Below are positions 10,544 to 21,737 of a stretch of DNA of 64,000 nt, one piece after another. Made by a program: the position numbers and the translations under genes. Numbering within the stretch: the first letter of the stretch is position 1; each line of letters begins with the position of its first letter. This stretch comes from Litsea cubeba (taxonomy: Eukaryota; Streptophyta; Magnoliopsida; Laurales; Lauraceae), in the NCBI GenBank assembly GCA_012931725.1, contig WHSA01001115.1, positions 917,448 to 981,447 of the forward strand, given 5' to 3'. The notes beneath the pieces are model-generated. The model was not told the origin of the DNA and did no database searches. It saw only the letters and a program-made list of their open reading frames with translations.

Positions 10544-12284
10544 CTCCCCCTCAAATTGATGTGGTAAGGTCGAAAACATCAATTTGCTAGTTAGATCATG
10601 ATGATGTGTTTTGGGAATGGCTTTGGTGAAGATATCCGCCAACTGGTTAAAAGAAGAGACATGAGGCAGAGTTATCTTCTCAGTAACATGTTTACGGATG
10701 AAGTGACAGTCAATCTCAATGTGCTTTGTTCTTTCATGGAAGACCACTGGTATTGTCCCCATGGAGAGGTGTGGAACTACCAACAAGAACACCTAATTCA
10801 CACAGAAGGCGGTGGAGCTAGATAATTTCATCACTGGCAGATGACATCGCCCGATATTCTGTCTCAGTAGAAGACTTTGATACAATGGTTTGCTTCTTGC
10901 ACTTCCATGAAATCAGAGATTTTTCAAGAAACATACACCAGCCAGTGGTAGACCTCCGGAGAGCCAGTCCAGTCAACGTCCGCATAAGCTGATAATTGCA
11001 GAGAAGTATCAGAAGGGAAGAAGAGACCATGATGAAGAGTTCCTTTAACATAGTGGAGGATGCGCAACGCAGCAGCAATGTGAGGTTTGTGGGGATTGCT
11101 AGCAAAATGGCTAGTATGAATTGCATGAGAAATATCCGGCCCAGTCATAGTTAAGTAGAGCAAACTACCAACTATCCGCCGGAAAACAGAGGGATCATCC
11201 AGGGTTAGTGCCATCATCTGAACTGATTTTGCTGTTCAATTTCATAGGCGTATCAAACATGTGAGCATCATCAAGCCGGGCCGAAGTGATCAAATATGTC
11301 GCATATTTGCGCTGAAGGACCCTAGTGCCTGATTTGTTGCGCACAAACTCAAGCCCCAGAAAGTAGGTGAAAGTACCAAGATCCTTCATTCTGAAGTGGC
11401 GAGTAAGGTAGTGTTTGCGATCCGTAAGGCAGTATCATTGCCACTAATAATCATATCATCAACATAGACTAAGAGGAATGTGTAGCCCTTCGGTGTCCAT
11501 CGCAGGAAGAGGGAACTATCAGAGTGACTTCGACGAAATCAGTCTTGAAAGATTGCTGCCCGAAATTTATCGAACCAAGCCTTGGGAGCTTGTTTAAGTC
11601 CATAAAGAGCTTTCCGTAATTTACAAATATGCTTTGGAGGACAAGCATATCCTGGAGGAGGTTTTAAATAAACAGTCTCCCGCAAGTCCCCATGTAGAAA
11701 GGCATTTTTAACGTGCATTTGCCATAGAGGCCAGTTGCTGGCTGCCGCGACACAATGTAGAGTGCAAACAGTGGTTTTTTTAGCCACTGGTGCAAATGTT
11801 TCCTCATTCTTAATTCCATATTCCTGTTTATAACCTTGTGCGACTAATCTGGCTTTGTAGCGATCAAGACTCCCATCAGAGCAAACAATTCCTCAGTCAT
11901 AGCATCCTACCAGTAAGCAATCTTTGAGGCCTGTGAATATGAGGTGGGAATAGGAGTACTATCCAAGGAAGTAAAAAGAGCAGGAAAGCCATAGCGGCAA
12001 CAGAAGGATGACTAGAGCGTCGCAGAGAGCTGGTGCTATAAGCAGAAGTATTATTACCTGAAGATTCAGTAGGAGGCGCCGGGAGAGGATCAGAAGAGGG
12101 AGTCACCAGTGCAATAGGATGACTATGCAAACGTAAAGAAAAGAAGGGAATTTGTTCCAAGAAAATCACATTACAAGAGATGCGCATGCGTTTTTCGAAT
12201 TGTTCATAACACTAAAACCCTTTGTGTTCATTACTGTAACCCAGAAAGAGGCATTTAGCAGCATGTGGTTATAACTTAGTGCGC
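10532..12284 (-). pseudogene. Copia A reverse transcriptase/RNase H, broken
   Basis: The fragments in order on the minus strand are a linker near 12187-11897, RT with MHVKNAFLHGDLRE and ALYGLKQAPKAWFDKF, an intact YVDD active site near 11460, and MKDLGTFTYFLGLEF. Then come RRIVGSLLYLT and the RNase H pieces AYADVDWTGSPE, ERTKHIEIDCHFI and QLADIFTKA. At least five frame changes separate them. Confidence 0.88.
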
Positions 12285-13526
12285 TCAGTAGGAGGAAGGT
12301 GAACAAAACACAAGCAACCAAAAACACGTAAGTGAGTATGAAAGGGTATGACCAAAGAGAATTCCGTAAGGAGTAGTCTTTCCTAGAACAGTGCTAGGAA
12401 GACGGTTGATAAGATACACAGCAGTCGGTACAGCATCACACCAAAATTGGGGAGGGACTAAGGATGCAATTAAAAGAGTACGAACAGTTTCAAGAATATG
12501 TCTGTTCTTTCTTTCCGCAATCCCATTTTGCCAAGGAGTATGCAGACAAGATTTTTGGTGAAGAATTCCTTTATCAGAAAGGAAGGCAGAAAATTCATGA
12601 GACATGTATTCTCCACCGGAATTTGATCTAAGAATCTTGATTGCTTTCTGAAATTGGGTTTGGATCATGTTATAAATTTTTTGAAAAATTGACAAAACTT
12701 CAGATTTCAAGCGCATAAAGTAAATCCACGTATGACGAGAATGGTCATCGATAAAGGTCACATAGTACTTAAAACCTGTCCTACTCAAGGTAGGAGCAAT
12801 TCCCCAAACATCTGAATGAATAATGTCAAATGATGCCAAAGCACGAGAATTATGAACAGAAAAAGGCAAAATGTGACTTTTACTTAAGTAACAAGTTCCA
12901 CACTTTGATTGAGGTAAAGGGGACATCATTTTATTATCAATAGTAGAATCCAAACAACTAATTTTAAACAAAGAAATCAAATGTGCATTGTTCACATGAC
13001 CAAGACGTTTATGCCAAACAGTCCACAATTTATTGAAATTAGAAGAAGCAGCAAAGAAAGAATGATGTCCAATGTCCAGCAAGAATAGGCGCCCATGTTT
13101 ACTTCGCGTCGCGATCACCTTTCTAGTTTGTCGACCCTGTATAACACTACCAGAGGAAGAAAAGTGAACAAGATAGCCATCATCAATAAGTTGTCTTATA
13201 AAAAATAGATTGGCTGATAATTTTGGAACAAAATAAACATTGGGAAGGGTGATGGTCTGGCTAGAGACACTAGACAAAGTATAGGTACCAACTCCAGAAT
13301 TGAGTAGTTGATCACCATCAGCAGTGGTTATTTTCTCTTTTCCAAGATAAGGGTGGGAATTTGTAAAGCTATGTTCTACAGATGTCATGTGATTTGAGGC
13401 TCCTGAATCTAAAAACCATGTGGATGAGGTAATAGGAGAAGAAAGAGATGCAGAAGAATGAAAGGCAGGAAAAGCTTTTATGAGAATGAGTTTGATACCG
13501 ACCACTAGAAAAGCCCATAGATGCAT
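12285..13526 (-). pseudogene. Copia A protease/integrase region
   Basis: It is open for 413 codons. The protease active-site region WFLDSGASNHMT is followed by the GAG-pre-integrase segment (LWTVWHKRLGHVNNAHL, then CGTCYLSKS, an H-C-C zinc site) and the integrase core DIIHSDVWGIAP, FIDDHSRHTWIYF, NGIAERKNRHILE. The frame breaks at both ends, so no continuous polyprotein remains. Confidence 0.88.
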
Positions 13527-13557
13527 ATGCTGAGGTGACTGTGCTTTGAATCAGTTC

Positions 13558-14517
13558 TTAAATCTGAGCAGGAGTCATGGATACAGCCCCAGATGAAGTG
13601 CTTCCTGTATCAAATGATGGTGCTTGAGCCTGAAATGCGGATGGAATATTCTGTCTTGGCAGATTGGAGGGAGGCTTCTTAGGCTGTGTCTTATTCCTTC
13701 GCTGGAGGCTGCAGCAGTCATCAATAAGATGATTAGACTGCTTGCAATATCGACAAACCAACTTCTTGCGGCAATTCTTGGCAATATGACCGAAGCCTTT
13801 GCATTCATAGCATTGAGTGAGCTTCGGATTGAGGGTTGCTAGAAGAGCAGAGTCAGCCGGAAGGGGTGCGAGGAAGGCCTTCGGTTCTTCAAGAAGAGCA
13901 CGCTGTGAGGTGAGATGAAGTTCTTCGCAAAGGACTTCTTGAAAGCAGGTACCAAGATTAGCCAAAAGTTCTCTAGTCATGAGGGCAGACTGAACCGATT
14001 CAAAGTCTAGTCGTAGATTTATAAGGAATTGGCTAATGTGAGTTTCCTCTTGTAGTTTAAGAGCCTCGGATAGAAAGCCAGGAGAGACTGTTTGAATCAA
14101 CATGGAATCCCGTTCGATCCATAAGGTGAGGAAGCCATTAAAATATTCCTACACAGATCTATCCCCTTGAGTAAATTTAGCAATTTCACTGTCCAAGTGA
14201 AATTTCCTGGCTTTGGTAGTTTGTTGGTAGATTTTCTTGAGGTGAGCCCACATATCTGCTGCTGTAGTATAGGCTTGAAGAGCCACGACAAGGGAGGAAT
14301 CAATAGAGTTCAGTATCCAAGTAATCACTTTGGCGTTTTCCTTGGACCAAGTGGCTAAGGCTTTGGAGTTCGTGGTACTTTGTGTAAGAGGTTTTGTTAC
14401 TATTCTATCCAGATAACCAAATGGCCTCTGTCCTTTTACGAAGTTCTTCAGATGGAAGGACCAGGCCATATAATTTTTTCCATTAAACTTAACGGGGATA
14501 ACATCATATTTATCCAT
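13558..14517 (-). pseudogene. Copia A gag
   Basis: The start MDKYDVIPVKFNGKNYMAWS is at 14517, and a frameshift or stop lies near 14100-14150. The second half (14103-13558) includes two zinc knuckles, CYECKGFGHIAKNC and CRYCKQSNHLIDDC. These bind genomic RNA inside virus-like particles. The ATG at 14517 matches the usual position shortly after the 5' LTR and leader. Confidence 0.85.
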
Positions 14518-15174
14518 GATTTTTAATGCAGCAAAATGCTTAATAGAGGAAGAAAAGCCAGAAAAACAGCAACCAAAGGGTTCTGTTCTGCACTAATCCA
14601 AGCTAAGAGAGAGATGGAGAGGACTAAACAGCAATTAGTCAACAATAACTAGCAAGAGAGGCTGAATGACTAGTTCAGATTGGTTACTAGAGCAAAAAGA
14701 TGAACTCCAAACCAAAAAAAAAAAACCCAACAGAGAGAAAAACAGTGCCAGACGACCACTATTTTGGTGCTGGAGTGGGCACATGGGGCCCACAATGGGA
14801 TCAGACCTCTGATCAGAGAATGGAGTCCTCTGTGTGAGACTTTTTACTAACTTCCAGATCAGGTTGCATGACAAACTGATTAATATCCGCAAAATTGAAC
14901 GGATCTGATGAAAACTATCTTATAAAACTGGGAAAACACTAGCAGTAATAGATGGCCTTCCTCAGATGTGCCAAAAATCCTTTAAAAATGCTCATAAATC
15001 TTAGAGAAGATGGGCCACCCTTGTGGTGGTGATTGGTTTCGATTTCTGAATGATCTGAAGATGGCCCATCTTTGACATTCACTTGCAGAATGACGACACA
15101 AAGATTCTGCTGAGAGAGAGTGAGTCTTCAGATCCTTGAGAAGAGATTGTGTTGATAAGAAGAGAGCCCACAAT

Positions 15175-15186
15175 GCTCTAATACCA
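15175..15186 (-). promoter_or_regulatory. Copia A primer-binding site
   Basis: On the minus strand it reads TGGTATTAGAGC, complementary to the 3' end of initiator tRNA-Met, which primes Copia reverse transcription. It differs by one base from the site in Copia B. Confidence 0.85.
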
Positions 15187-15478
15187 TGTTATAATATGTG
15201 AAGAAAGGAGAGGAAGAAGAAGAGGAACAGTAGGAGAAGGTCGTGCCTCCATTGAGCATTGACGGTTCTATTTATAATGATATTATGCCTTAATCAAGGC
15301 TCTAATTATATAATGAGTACAAATTAGAATAACAAAAGAATGGAAAGAATAAATCCTAGCCTATACATGGAAAGAGAAATCAGCTACTAAATCACAGCTA
15401 TACATTTTTTAGTATATATCCCACGTGTGGAAGGCTTGTACATGGGCCTTTGTTGGGCTGGGCCTGTTATCTTCTACA
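15187..15478 (-). repeat. 5' LTR of Copia A
   Basis: 292 bp, the partner of 10250-10543. The primer-binding site touches its inner end. ATAGA follows at 15479-15483. Confidence 0.93.
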
Positions 15479-15483
15479 ATAGA

Positions 15484-15522
15484 TCCCAACATAGTTGGGA
15501 CAAGGCTTTGATGATGATGATG
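15484..15522 (+). mobile_element. short RTE 3' tail
   Basis: The sequence tcccaacatagttgggacaa followed by ggctttgatgatgatgatg is the conserved 3' end of a plant RTE family. GTGGTATAGA at 15525-15534 and at 10240-10249 looks like its target duplication, and Copia A inserted exactly at the left boundary. The insert would be a very short 5'-truncated RTE. Confidence 0.6.
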
Positions 15523-15669
15523 TGGTGGTATAGAATCAGATTTACAAAATTGTTACAAATTTGGGGAAATAGAGGAGAATTTAGTGCAGGATAAAAGGTC
15601 AATTCGATTCATAGCTGAAACTGAACTGAGATATAGTAGTTCAAACACATTAAAAAAAAAAAAAAAAAC

Positions 15670-16499
15670 AATTTTGTGTAATCTTTCAGATAAACATCAT
15701 GATCATTATCTGCTACATGAATTTTGTTTCTCCATTTCGATCTATCTTGAGCCAAATCCTCTGAAAAGTTGAACCTCTTCAGACTTATTTTTACTACCTC
15801 TATCCATGTCCTCTTCGGCCTACCCCTTCCCTTTGGTGGGCCAACAATCTGTATAGCCAGACTTTTCCTTACCGACGCCATTGCGCCTTGCGTTCGACTT
15901 GCCCAAACCATCTCAAATGGGTTTCTCTAATTTTATGCCCTATTGATGCTACCCCCAAATGCTCTTGAAACTGCTCATTTCTAATTTTATCCTTCGTAGT
16001 TTTACCACACGTCCACCTCAACATTCTCATCTCTACTACATCCATGTTGTGCATATGTCGCTTCATAATTGGCCATAGCTAGTCTAATCACTATCATGTA
16101 AAAGTCCTTCAATCTTGTTGGCATTCGTCAGTCACAAAGCACTCTAGAAGCAAGTCTCCACTTCAACCATCCCGCTTCTACCCTATCCTCACTATCTTCA
16201 TCAATCTCCCCATCCTTACTAATTATCAAGCCAAGGTAACGTGTATATATATATCTTGTGCTTCAATTCTTACAATCGTTTCAGCTCTTTGTATATGTCC
16301 ATTGAAGTTGCAATCCATATATTTTTGGCTAGTATGACTTATTTTAAATCCTTTGGATTCTAAAGCCTCCCACCATTTCTTGAGTTTTGCATTTACACCG
16401 TCTCTTGATTCTTCAACTAACACTATATCATCTGCAACCAAGATGCCTCCTCTTGAATACAAGTAGTTAACTCATCCATAATCAGTACATAGAGATATC
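15670..16499 (-). pseudogene. RTE LINE reverse transcriptase fragment
   Basis: It is a second RTE fragment, different from 8870-10183. Minus-strand pieces in order are LIMDELTTCIQEE, VADDIVLVEESRDGVNAKL, VVEMRMLRWTCGKTTKDKIR, RETHLRWFGQVERK and GRGRPKRTWIEVVK ending near KIHVADND. A homopolymer of about 18 (A on the + strand) at 15651-15668 marks its downstream edge. It is shifted in frame several times and is not functional. Confidence 0.85.
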
Positions 16500-17595
16500 C
16501 TAACTCAAAAAAGTCCGAATGAAACTCAAACACTATTTTAAATCAATAAAAAAATTTTTTGTTAAAAAAACTAATTTTTGTGGGGCCCTGGGACCCACAT
16601 GGCCCACTTGCTGATCGAGTTTGGCCCATCCGGACCACCCTTGGGCGACCCAAGGGGTTGGGCAATAAAGTCCCAGCTGAATGAGGCTCAATAAACTGTA
16701 AAGCTGCTGGAAATCTGTCTGGGGCAGGTTGGTTGCAGGTCAGGTTATAACCTGTTCACAACCTTTGTTGATTCTAGGCTAATGGGCTTATTTCAGGCCT
16801 TTGGCTGGTTCCAGTGGCTCCATTTTTGCAGCAATTCCTTCTATCTGGGCCATCAGATTTCATCTGCATCAGTCGACGGTTTTAGAGAGTCTTCATAATC
16901 AAAATATTAGTAGACCTTACTTAATTGATATTAGTAGAACTTAAATAATTAAACTCTTGGCACTAAGACTCTGGGTCTTATCAAATAATACTCTCAATGT
17001 GACTAATTGTACTTGTACAATGGACCTACTAATGGGAACTTCCTAGCTACACACTGACCAATAGGCGGTTATGTATCCAAAGAAATAAAAACTTTTGTCT
17101 CAATAGGGACTTTTGCATGCAAAATCCAATGAAGGGTTGTGCGCCATGGGCATGTGGGTTGCATGGGCCGTTCTTTAGCTCTTCCAATAGTCCAGATTGT
17201 ATCATCTGACCTCATTCAAATTTGAAGAAGATGCTATATAAAAGAATATATGTAGAAGATTGAAAAACACAATCATCTTTCTATAACACCTACCAATCCC
17301 TGCCTTGCTCTTATCTTTAGTGAAGGAATACCCTATCATCATTCTGTCAGTAGAAAGATATCATGAAACATTTCAAAATGAGGTTACTTTCATTGTAATT
17401 TTTTTCTGGTGTATGTTGCAATGATTCATGTCTGGCTTTATATTGTTTTGCATCTATATCTTTCCTTATTATGTACCAATGGTTGAAGTTGCAATTATAT
17501 TAAATTTCCTAAACGTAGTTATCTTCATATTTTATAGAGTGCATATGTAGAGCCTTATTTCAACTGGATTCACATTCATGTTTCTTTTACTACAG
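16500..17595 (+). other. SHPRH intron, unannotated part
   Basis: Sequence up to the acceptor of the exon at 17596. No gene or repeat boundary that I can name; 17842-18365, after that exon, is similar. Confidence 0.55.
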
Positions 17596-17841
17596 GCTAT
17601 GCGCAAGGAGTATGCCCAAGCAAGGTGCTTGTCAATTGCTCAGGCCCAAATTCTTCGTGCTCATGATGAGATAAAGATGGCCACTTCGCGCTTGCGCTTA
17701 AGAGAGACTGAGAATGATGCATCTACTGTAGATGCCTTATGTTTAGAAGAATTGATTGTTGCCAGTGTAGAGTTTTCTAATGAAAAGTTTCTATCCTTGT
17801 CATCGTTATCACGCATCAAAGGGCAACTTCGTTATTTAAAG
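17596..17841 (+). CDS. SHPRH: SHPRH-like exon, long helical segment before the RING
   Basis: The acceptor is ttttactacag, ending at 17595, and the donor is gtacag at 17842. It has 82 codons in phase 0, beginning AMRKEYAQARCLSIAQAQIL and ending SRIKGQLRYLK. The sequence is strongly helical (Leu, Arg, Glu and Ala rich, with a coiled-coil look around RLRLRETEND). The joined text ...LRYLK|GLVKQK matches the plant SHPRH region leading into the RING finger. It is an isolated exon between 11.7-kb and 7.7-kb introns. Confidence 0.9.
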
Positions 17842-18365
17842 GTACAGCAGAATGGCCAAGAGCTTTTAATTCAAGATTCTATCTTATTTGCTTGTTGGAT
17901 TTGCTACATGCAAATGTTGCTCATTATTTTGTTCTCATCAGCACTAGTTAAATGATTCTCACATTTGTGAATGTGGAACTTACACCTGAATGTTCACTAG
18001 TGGACCTATGGTTTGACTCATTCTAACAAGGGGATCGATCGCTTACTGTAATCATTTCCTTTTCGCCCCATTCCTTCTGACAAATTTTTTTCTTCAAAAA
18101 TAAATTGTGCATCCTAATTTACGAGGCATCTAATATTGTAGAGGATTTTAATGGTTGAGATTAGGACTACATATGTTGGGTGAATAGTTCAGATTCATCA
18201 TGGGTTTTCTGTACATTGCATCTTTTATTGTTGCTTTATAGGTGATGGTTTTTCTCAACCTTATAAATTAATTAGTTGGGACTACAACAAGAATTCTAGT
18301 CATGTTACTTTAAATTGTTCACTCCTAACTTGGATTTTATTTAAATTGTTACTTTAATTAATTGT

Positions 18366-19703
18366 TTATTACTGTAACCCAGAAAGATGCATTTTGCAGC
18401 CTGTGGTGATAATTTAGTGCGCTCAGTAGGTGGAAGGTGAACGAAGCACAAGGAGCCAAAAACACGCAAGTGAGAGTCTGAAGGTGTATGACCAAAGAGG
18501 ACTCCGTAAGGAGTAGTCTTTCCTAGAATAGTACTAGGAATACGATTGATAAGATACACAGCAGTCTGTGCAGCATCACACCAAAATTTGGGAGGAACTA
18601 ATGATGCAAAAGAGTACGAACAGTTTCAAGAATATGTCTGTTCTTTCTTTCCGCAATTCCATTTTGCTGAGGAGTATGCGGACAAGATTTTTGGTGAAGA
18701 ATGCCTTTATCAGAAATGAAGGCAGAGAAATCATGAGATATGTATTCTCCACCAGAATTTGATTTAAGAATATTTATAGCTCTCTGAAATTGGGTTTGGA
18801 CCATGTTATAAAATCTTTGAAAAATAGACAGCACTTCAGATTTCAAGCGCTTGAAATAAATCCAAGTATAACGGGAATGATCATCAATAATGGTCACATA
18901 GTACCTGAATCTCGTCCTATTTAAGGTAGGAGCAATTTCCCAAACATCAATGTGAATAATGTCAAAAGATTCCAATGCACGAGAAGTATGAATAGGAAAA
19001 GGCAAAATATGACTCTTACTTAAGCAACAAGTTTCACACTTTGATTGTCATTTTATTATGAAAACTCGAGTCCAAACAACCAATCTTAAACAAGGAAATT
19101 AAATGAGCATTGTTCACATGACCAAGACATTTATGCCAAACAGTCCACAATTTATTTTAAATTATTAGAAGAAGAAGCAAAGAAGGAATGATGTCCAACG
19201 TCCAGCAAAAACAGACGCCCATGTTTACTCCCCGTCGCGATCACCTTCCCAGTTTGTCGCCCTTGTATAACACAACCAGAGGAAGAAAACTGAACAAGAT
19301 ATCCATCATCAATAAGTTGTCCTACAGAATGTAAATTGGCTGATAATTTTGGAACAAAATAGACATTGGGAAGGGTGATGGATTCGCCAGAGACACTAGA
19401 TAAAGTAATGGTACCAACTCCAGAGATGAGTAGTTGATCTCCATTAGCAGTGGTTATTTTTTCTTTTCCAAGATAAGGGTGGGAATCTGTAAAACTACGT
19501 TCTACAGATGTCATGTGATTTGAGGCTCCTGGATCTAAAAACCATGTGGATGGGGTGATAGCAGAAGAAGTAGAGGCTGAAGAATGGAAGGCCGGAAATG
19601 CTATAGGAGAATGAGTTTGATACTGACCACCAGTAATGCCCATAGATGTATATGCTAAGGTGACCGTGTTTTGAATCAGTTCTTGAATATGAGCAGGAGT
19701 CAT
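18366..19703 (-). pseudogene. Copia C protease/integrase, truncated
   Basis: The segment 19703-19152 has the protease motif in WFLDPGASNHMT, where the catalytic DSG is changed to DPG. A frameshift follows, then 19005-18598 with FDIIHIDVWEIAP, DDHSRYTWIYF and NGIAERKNRHILE (integrase core). The last piece, 18559-18366, with VLFGHTPSDSHLRVFG, is cut off. The loss of the protease Ser and the frameshifts make it dead. Confidence 0.85.
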
Positions 19704-20640
19704 GGATACAGCCCCAGATGAAGTGCTTCCTGTATCAGATAATGGTGCTTAAGCCTGGAATGTGGTTGGAATACTCTGTCTTGGCAGATTGGAGGGAGGC
19801 TTCTTTGGTTGTGTCTCATTCCTTTGCTGTAAGCTGCGGCAGTCATCAATAAGGCGACCAGAGCGTTAGCAGTATCTGCAAACCAACTTCCTGTGGTAAT
19901 TTTTGGCAATATGACCGAAGCCTTTGCATTCATAGCATTGAGCGAGCTTCGGATTGGGGGTTGCTAGATGAGCGGAATCAGCCGGAAGAGGTGCGAGGAA
20001 GGCCTTTGGTTCTTCAAGAATAACACGCTATGAGATGAGACGAAGTTCTTCGTGAAGGACTTCTTGAAAGCAGGTATCAAGATTAGCAGAAAGTTCTCTA
20101 TTCATGAGGGCAGACCGAACCGGTTCAAAGTCTGGTTGTAGATTCATAAGAAATTGGCTAATGTGAGTTTCTTCTTGTAATTTAAGAGCATCGGATAGAA
20201 ATCCAGGAGAGATTGTCTGGATCAACATGGAATCCATTTCGGTCTATAAGGTGAGTAAGCCATTAAAATATTCCTGCACAGATTTATCCCCCCGAGTAAA
20301 TTTTGCAATTTCACTATCCAAGTGAAACTTCCGGGCTTAGTTGGTTTGCTGGTAGATTTTCTTGAGGTGAGCCCACATATCTACTGCTGTAGTATAGGCT
20401 TGAAGAGCCATGACAAGGGAGGAATCAATAGAGTTAAGTATCCAAGTAATCACTGACATTTTCCTTGGACCAGGTGGCTAAGGCTTTGGAGTCCGTGGTA
20501 CTTGGAGTAGGAGGCTTAGTTACTGTTCCATCAAGATAACCAAATAGCCTTTGTCCTTATACAAAATTCTTCAAATGGAAGGACCTGGCCTTATAATTAT
20601 GCCCATTAAACTTAACAGGGATAACATCATAGTTTTCCAT
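19704..20640 (-). pseudogene. Copia C gag, broken
   Basis: It starts MENYDVIPVKFNG at 20640, closely parallel to Copia A gag, with several stops in the first half. The segment 20237-20028 retains MDSMLIQTISPGFLSDALKL. The zinc-knuckle region near 19870-19940 is altered (first knuckle recognisable, second damaged). Non-functional. Confidence 0.82.
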
Positions 20641-21299
20641 GTTCTCAAAACAGGAGAATGTGTCACAGAGAGATAAAGCAGAAAGTCAGCAAATCAGTAG
20701 TGTTGTTCTTCACTAACCATGACGAGAGAGAGAGATAGGGAGGACGAAATAGCAATTAGACAGAAAAAGCAGCCAAAAGAGTTTGAAAACTGGTTCAGAT
20801 CTGTCGCTGGAGCAGAGAGAGAAATCCCAGAAAAAAAAACCCTAAAAAGGGCTTAAAACAGGGCTGACGACCTCTTGTTGGGTGCTGGAGTGGGCACGTG
20901 GGGCCCACAATGAGATCAAAACTCTGATCAGTGAACACAGTCCTCTGTGTGATACTTCTGATTATCTTTCAGATCAGGTTGCATACCAATCTGAAGAAAT
21001 TTTTGTGATGGATTTGATGAAAACTATCCTGAAAAACTAAGAAATCACAAGAAGTAGTAGATGGCCTACATCAAATGTGCCGAAAATTCTGAAAATATAA
21101 CCAGTATTCCTATAGAATATGGGCGACCCTTGTGGTGGTGGTTGTTTGTGATATCTGGATGATCGGATGATGGCCCACCTTTGATTTCCTCTCTGCAGAA
21201 TGTCGACACGGTGATTCTGTTGTGAGAAAGGGTTCTCTTTCTAGAACCTTGAGAAGGGATTGCAACTGAGAGACAATTGAGATGAAGAGATCCCACAGA

Positions 21300-21311
21300 G
21301 CTCTGATACCA
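21300..21311 (-). promoter_or_regulatory. Copia C primer-binding site
   Basis: On the minus strand it is TGGTATCAGAGC, complementary to initiator tRNA-Met and directly adjacent to the LTR. Confidence 0.88.
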
Positions 21312-21594
21312 TGTTATAAACTATGGAAGAAGAAGAAGAATAATGGAGAGAAGGTCGTGCTTCAACAGTTCTGTTTATAATCATATTAGACCTTAATCAA
21401 GGCTCTAAATATGTTTAAGAGTACAAATCAGAATAATGAAAGAATAGAAATAATATATCCTAGACTATACAAGGAAATAAGAAGAGAGAAATAAGCTGTA
21501 CAAATTAGATACAAATCTAGACCATATCCCATGTGTGGGATTTATACATGGGCCTTGATTGGCTGGGCCTTCTTAAGGCCTGTTATCTTCTACA
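21312..21594 (-). repeat. 5' LTR of Copia C
   Basis: It is 283 bp with TG...CA ends, similar to the Copia A LTRs (caaggctctaa, cccatgtgtggga, tgttatcttctaca). The primer-binding site sits at its inner edge. No partner LTR is present. Confidence 0.9.
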
Positions 21595-21737
21595 TTATCT
21601 ACAATGTTTAAGTTTTTAAGTACATAAATATCTCTTATTACAATCCATAAAAGCAATCTCAAAAGATTATCTACAATGTTTAAGTTTTTAAGTACAGAAA
21701 TATCTCTTATTACAATCCATAAAAGCAATCTCAAAAG
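21595..21737 (+). repeat. 72-bp tandem duplication beside the Copia C LTR
   Basis: Copies at 21595-21666 and 21667-21737 both start ttatctacaatgtttaag and differ by one substitution (tacataaa versus tacagaaa) plus one end base. The first copy starts exactly at the LTR edge. Confidence 0.88.

Larger units (their letters stand above)
10250..15478 (-). mobile_element. Copia element A, full length, degenerate
   Basis: LTRs lie at 10250-10543 and 15187-15478, and ATAGA flanks both sides (10245-10249 and 15479-15483). The element reads on the minus strand: 5' LTR, tRNA-iMet primer site at 15175-15186, gag, protease, integrase, RT/RNase H, a polypurine tract just right of 10543, and the 3' LTR. About 20 differences between LTRs (roughly 7%) show it is the oldest dated insertion here. 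All coding regions are interrupted. It is antisense to SHPRH. Confidence 0.93.
18366..21594 (-). mobile_element. Copia element C, 5' half only
   Basis: It is the same family as Copia A and is antisense to SHPRH. On the minus strand it has a 5' LTR (21312-21594), primer site, leader, gag and integrase, then stops near 18366-18371 within the integrase C-terminus. RT, RNase H and the 3' LTR are missing. The left edge abuts plain intron sequence, so the loss is a deletion after insertion or a truncated integration. No target duplication can be verified. Confidence 0.88.
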
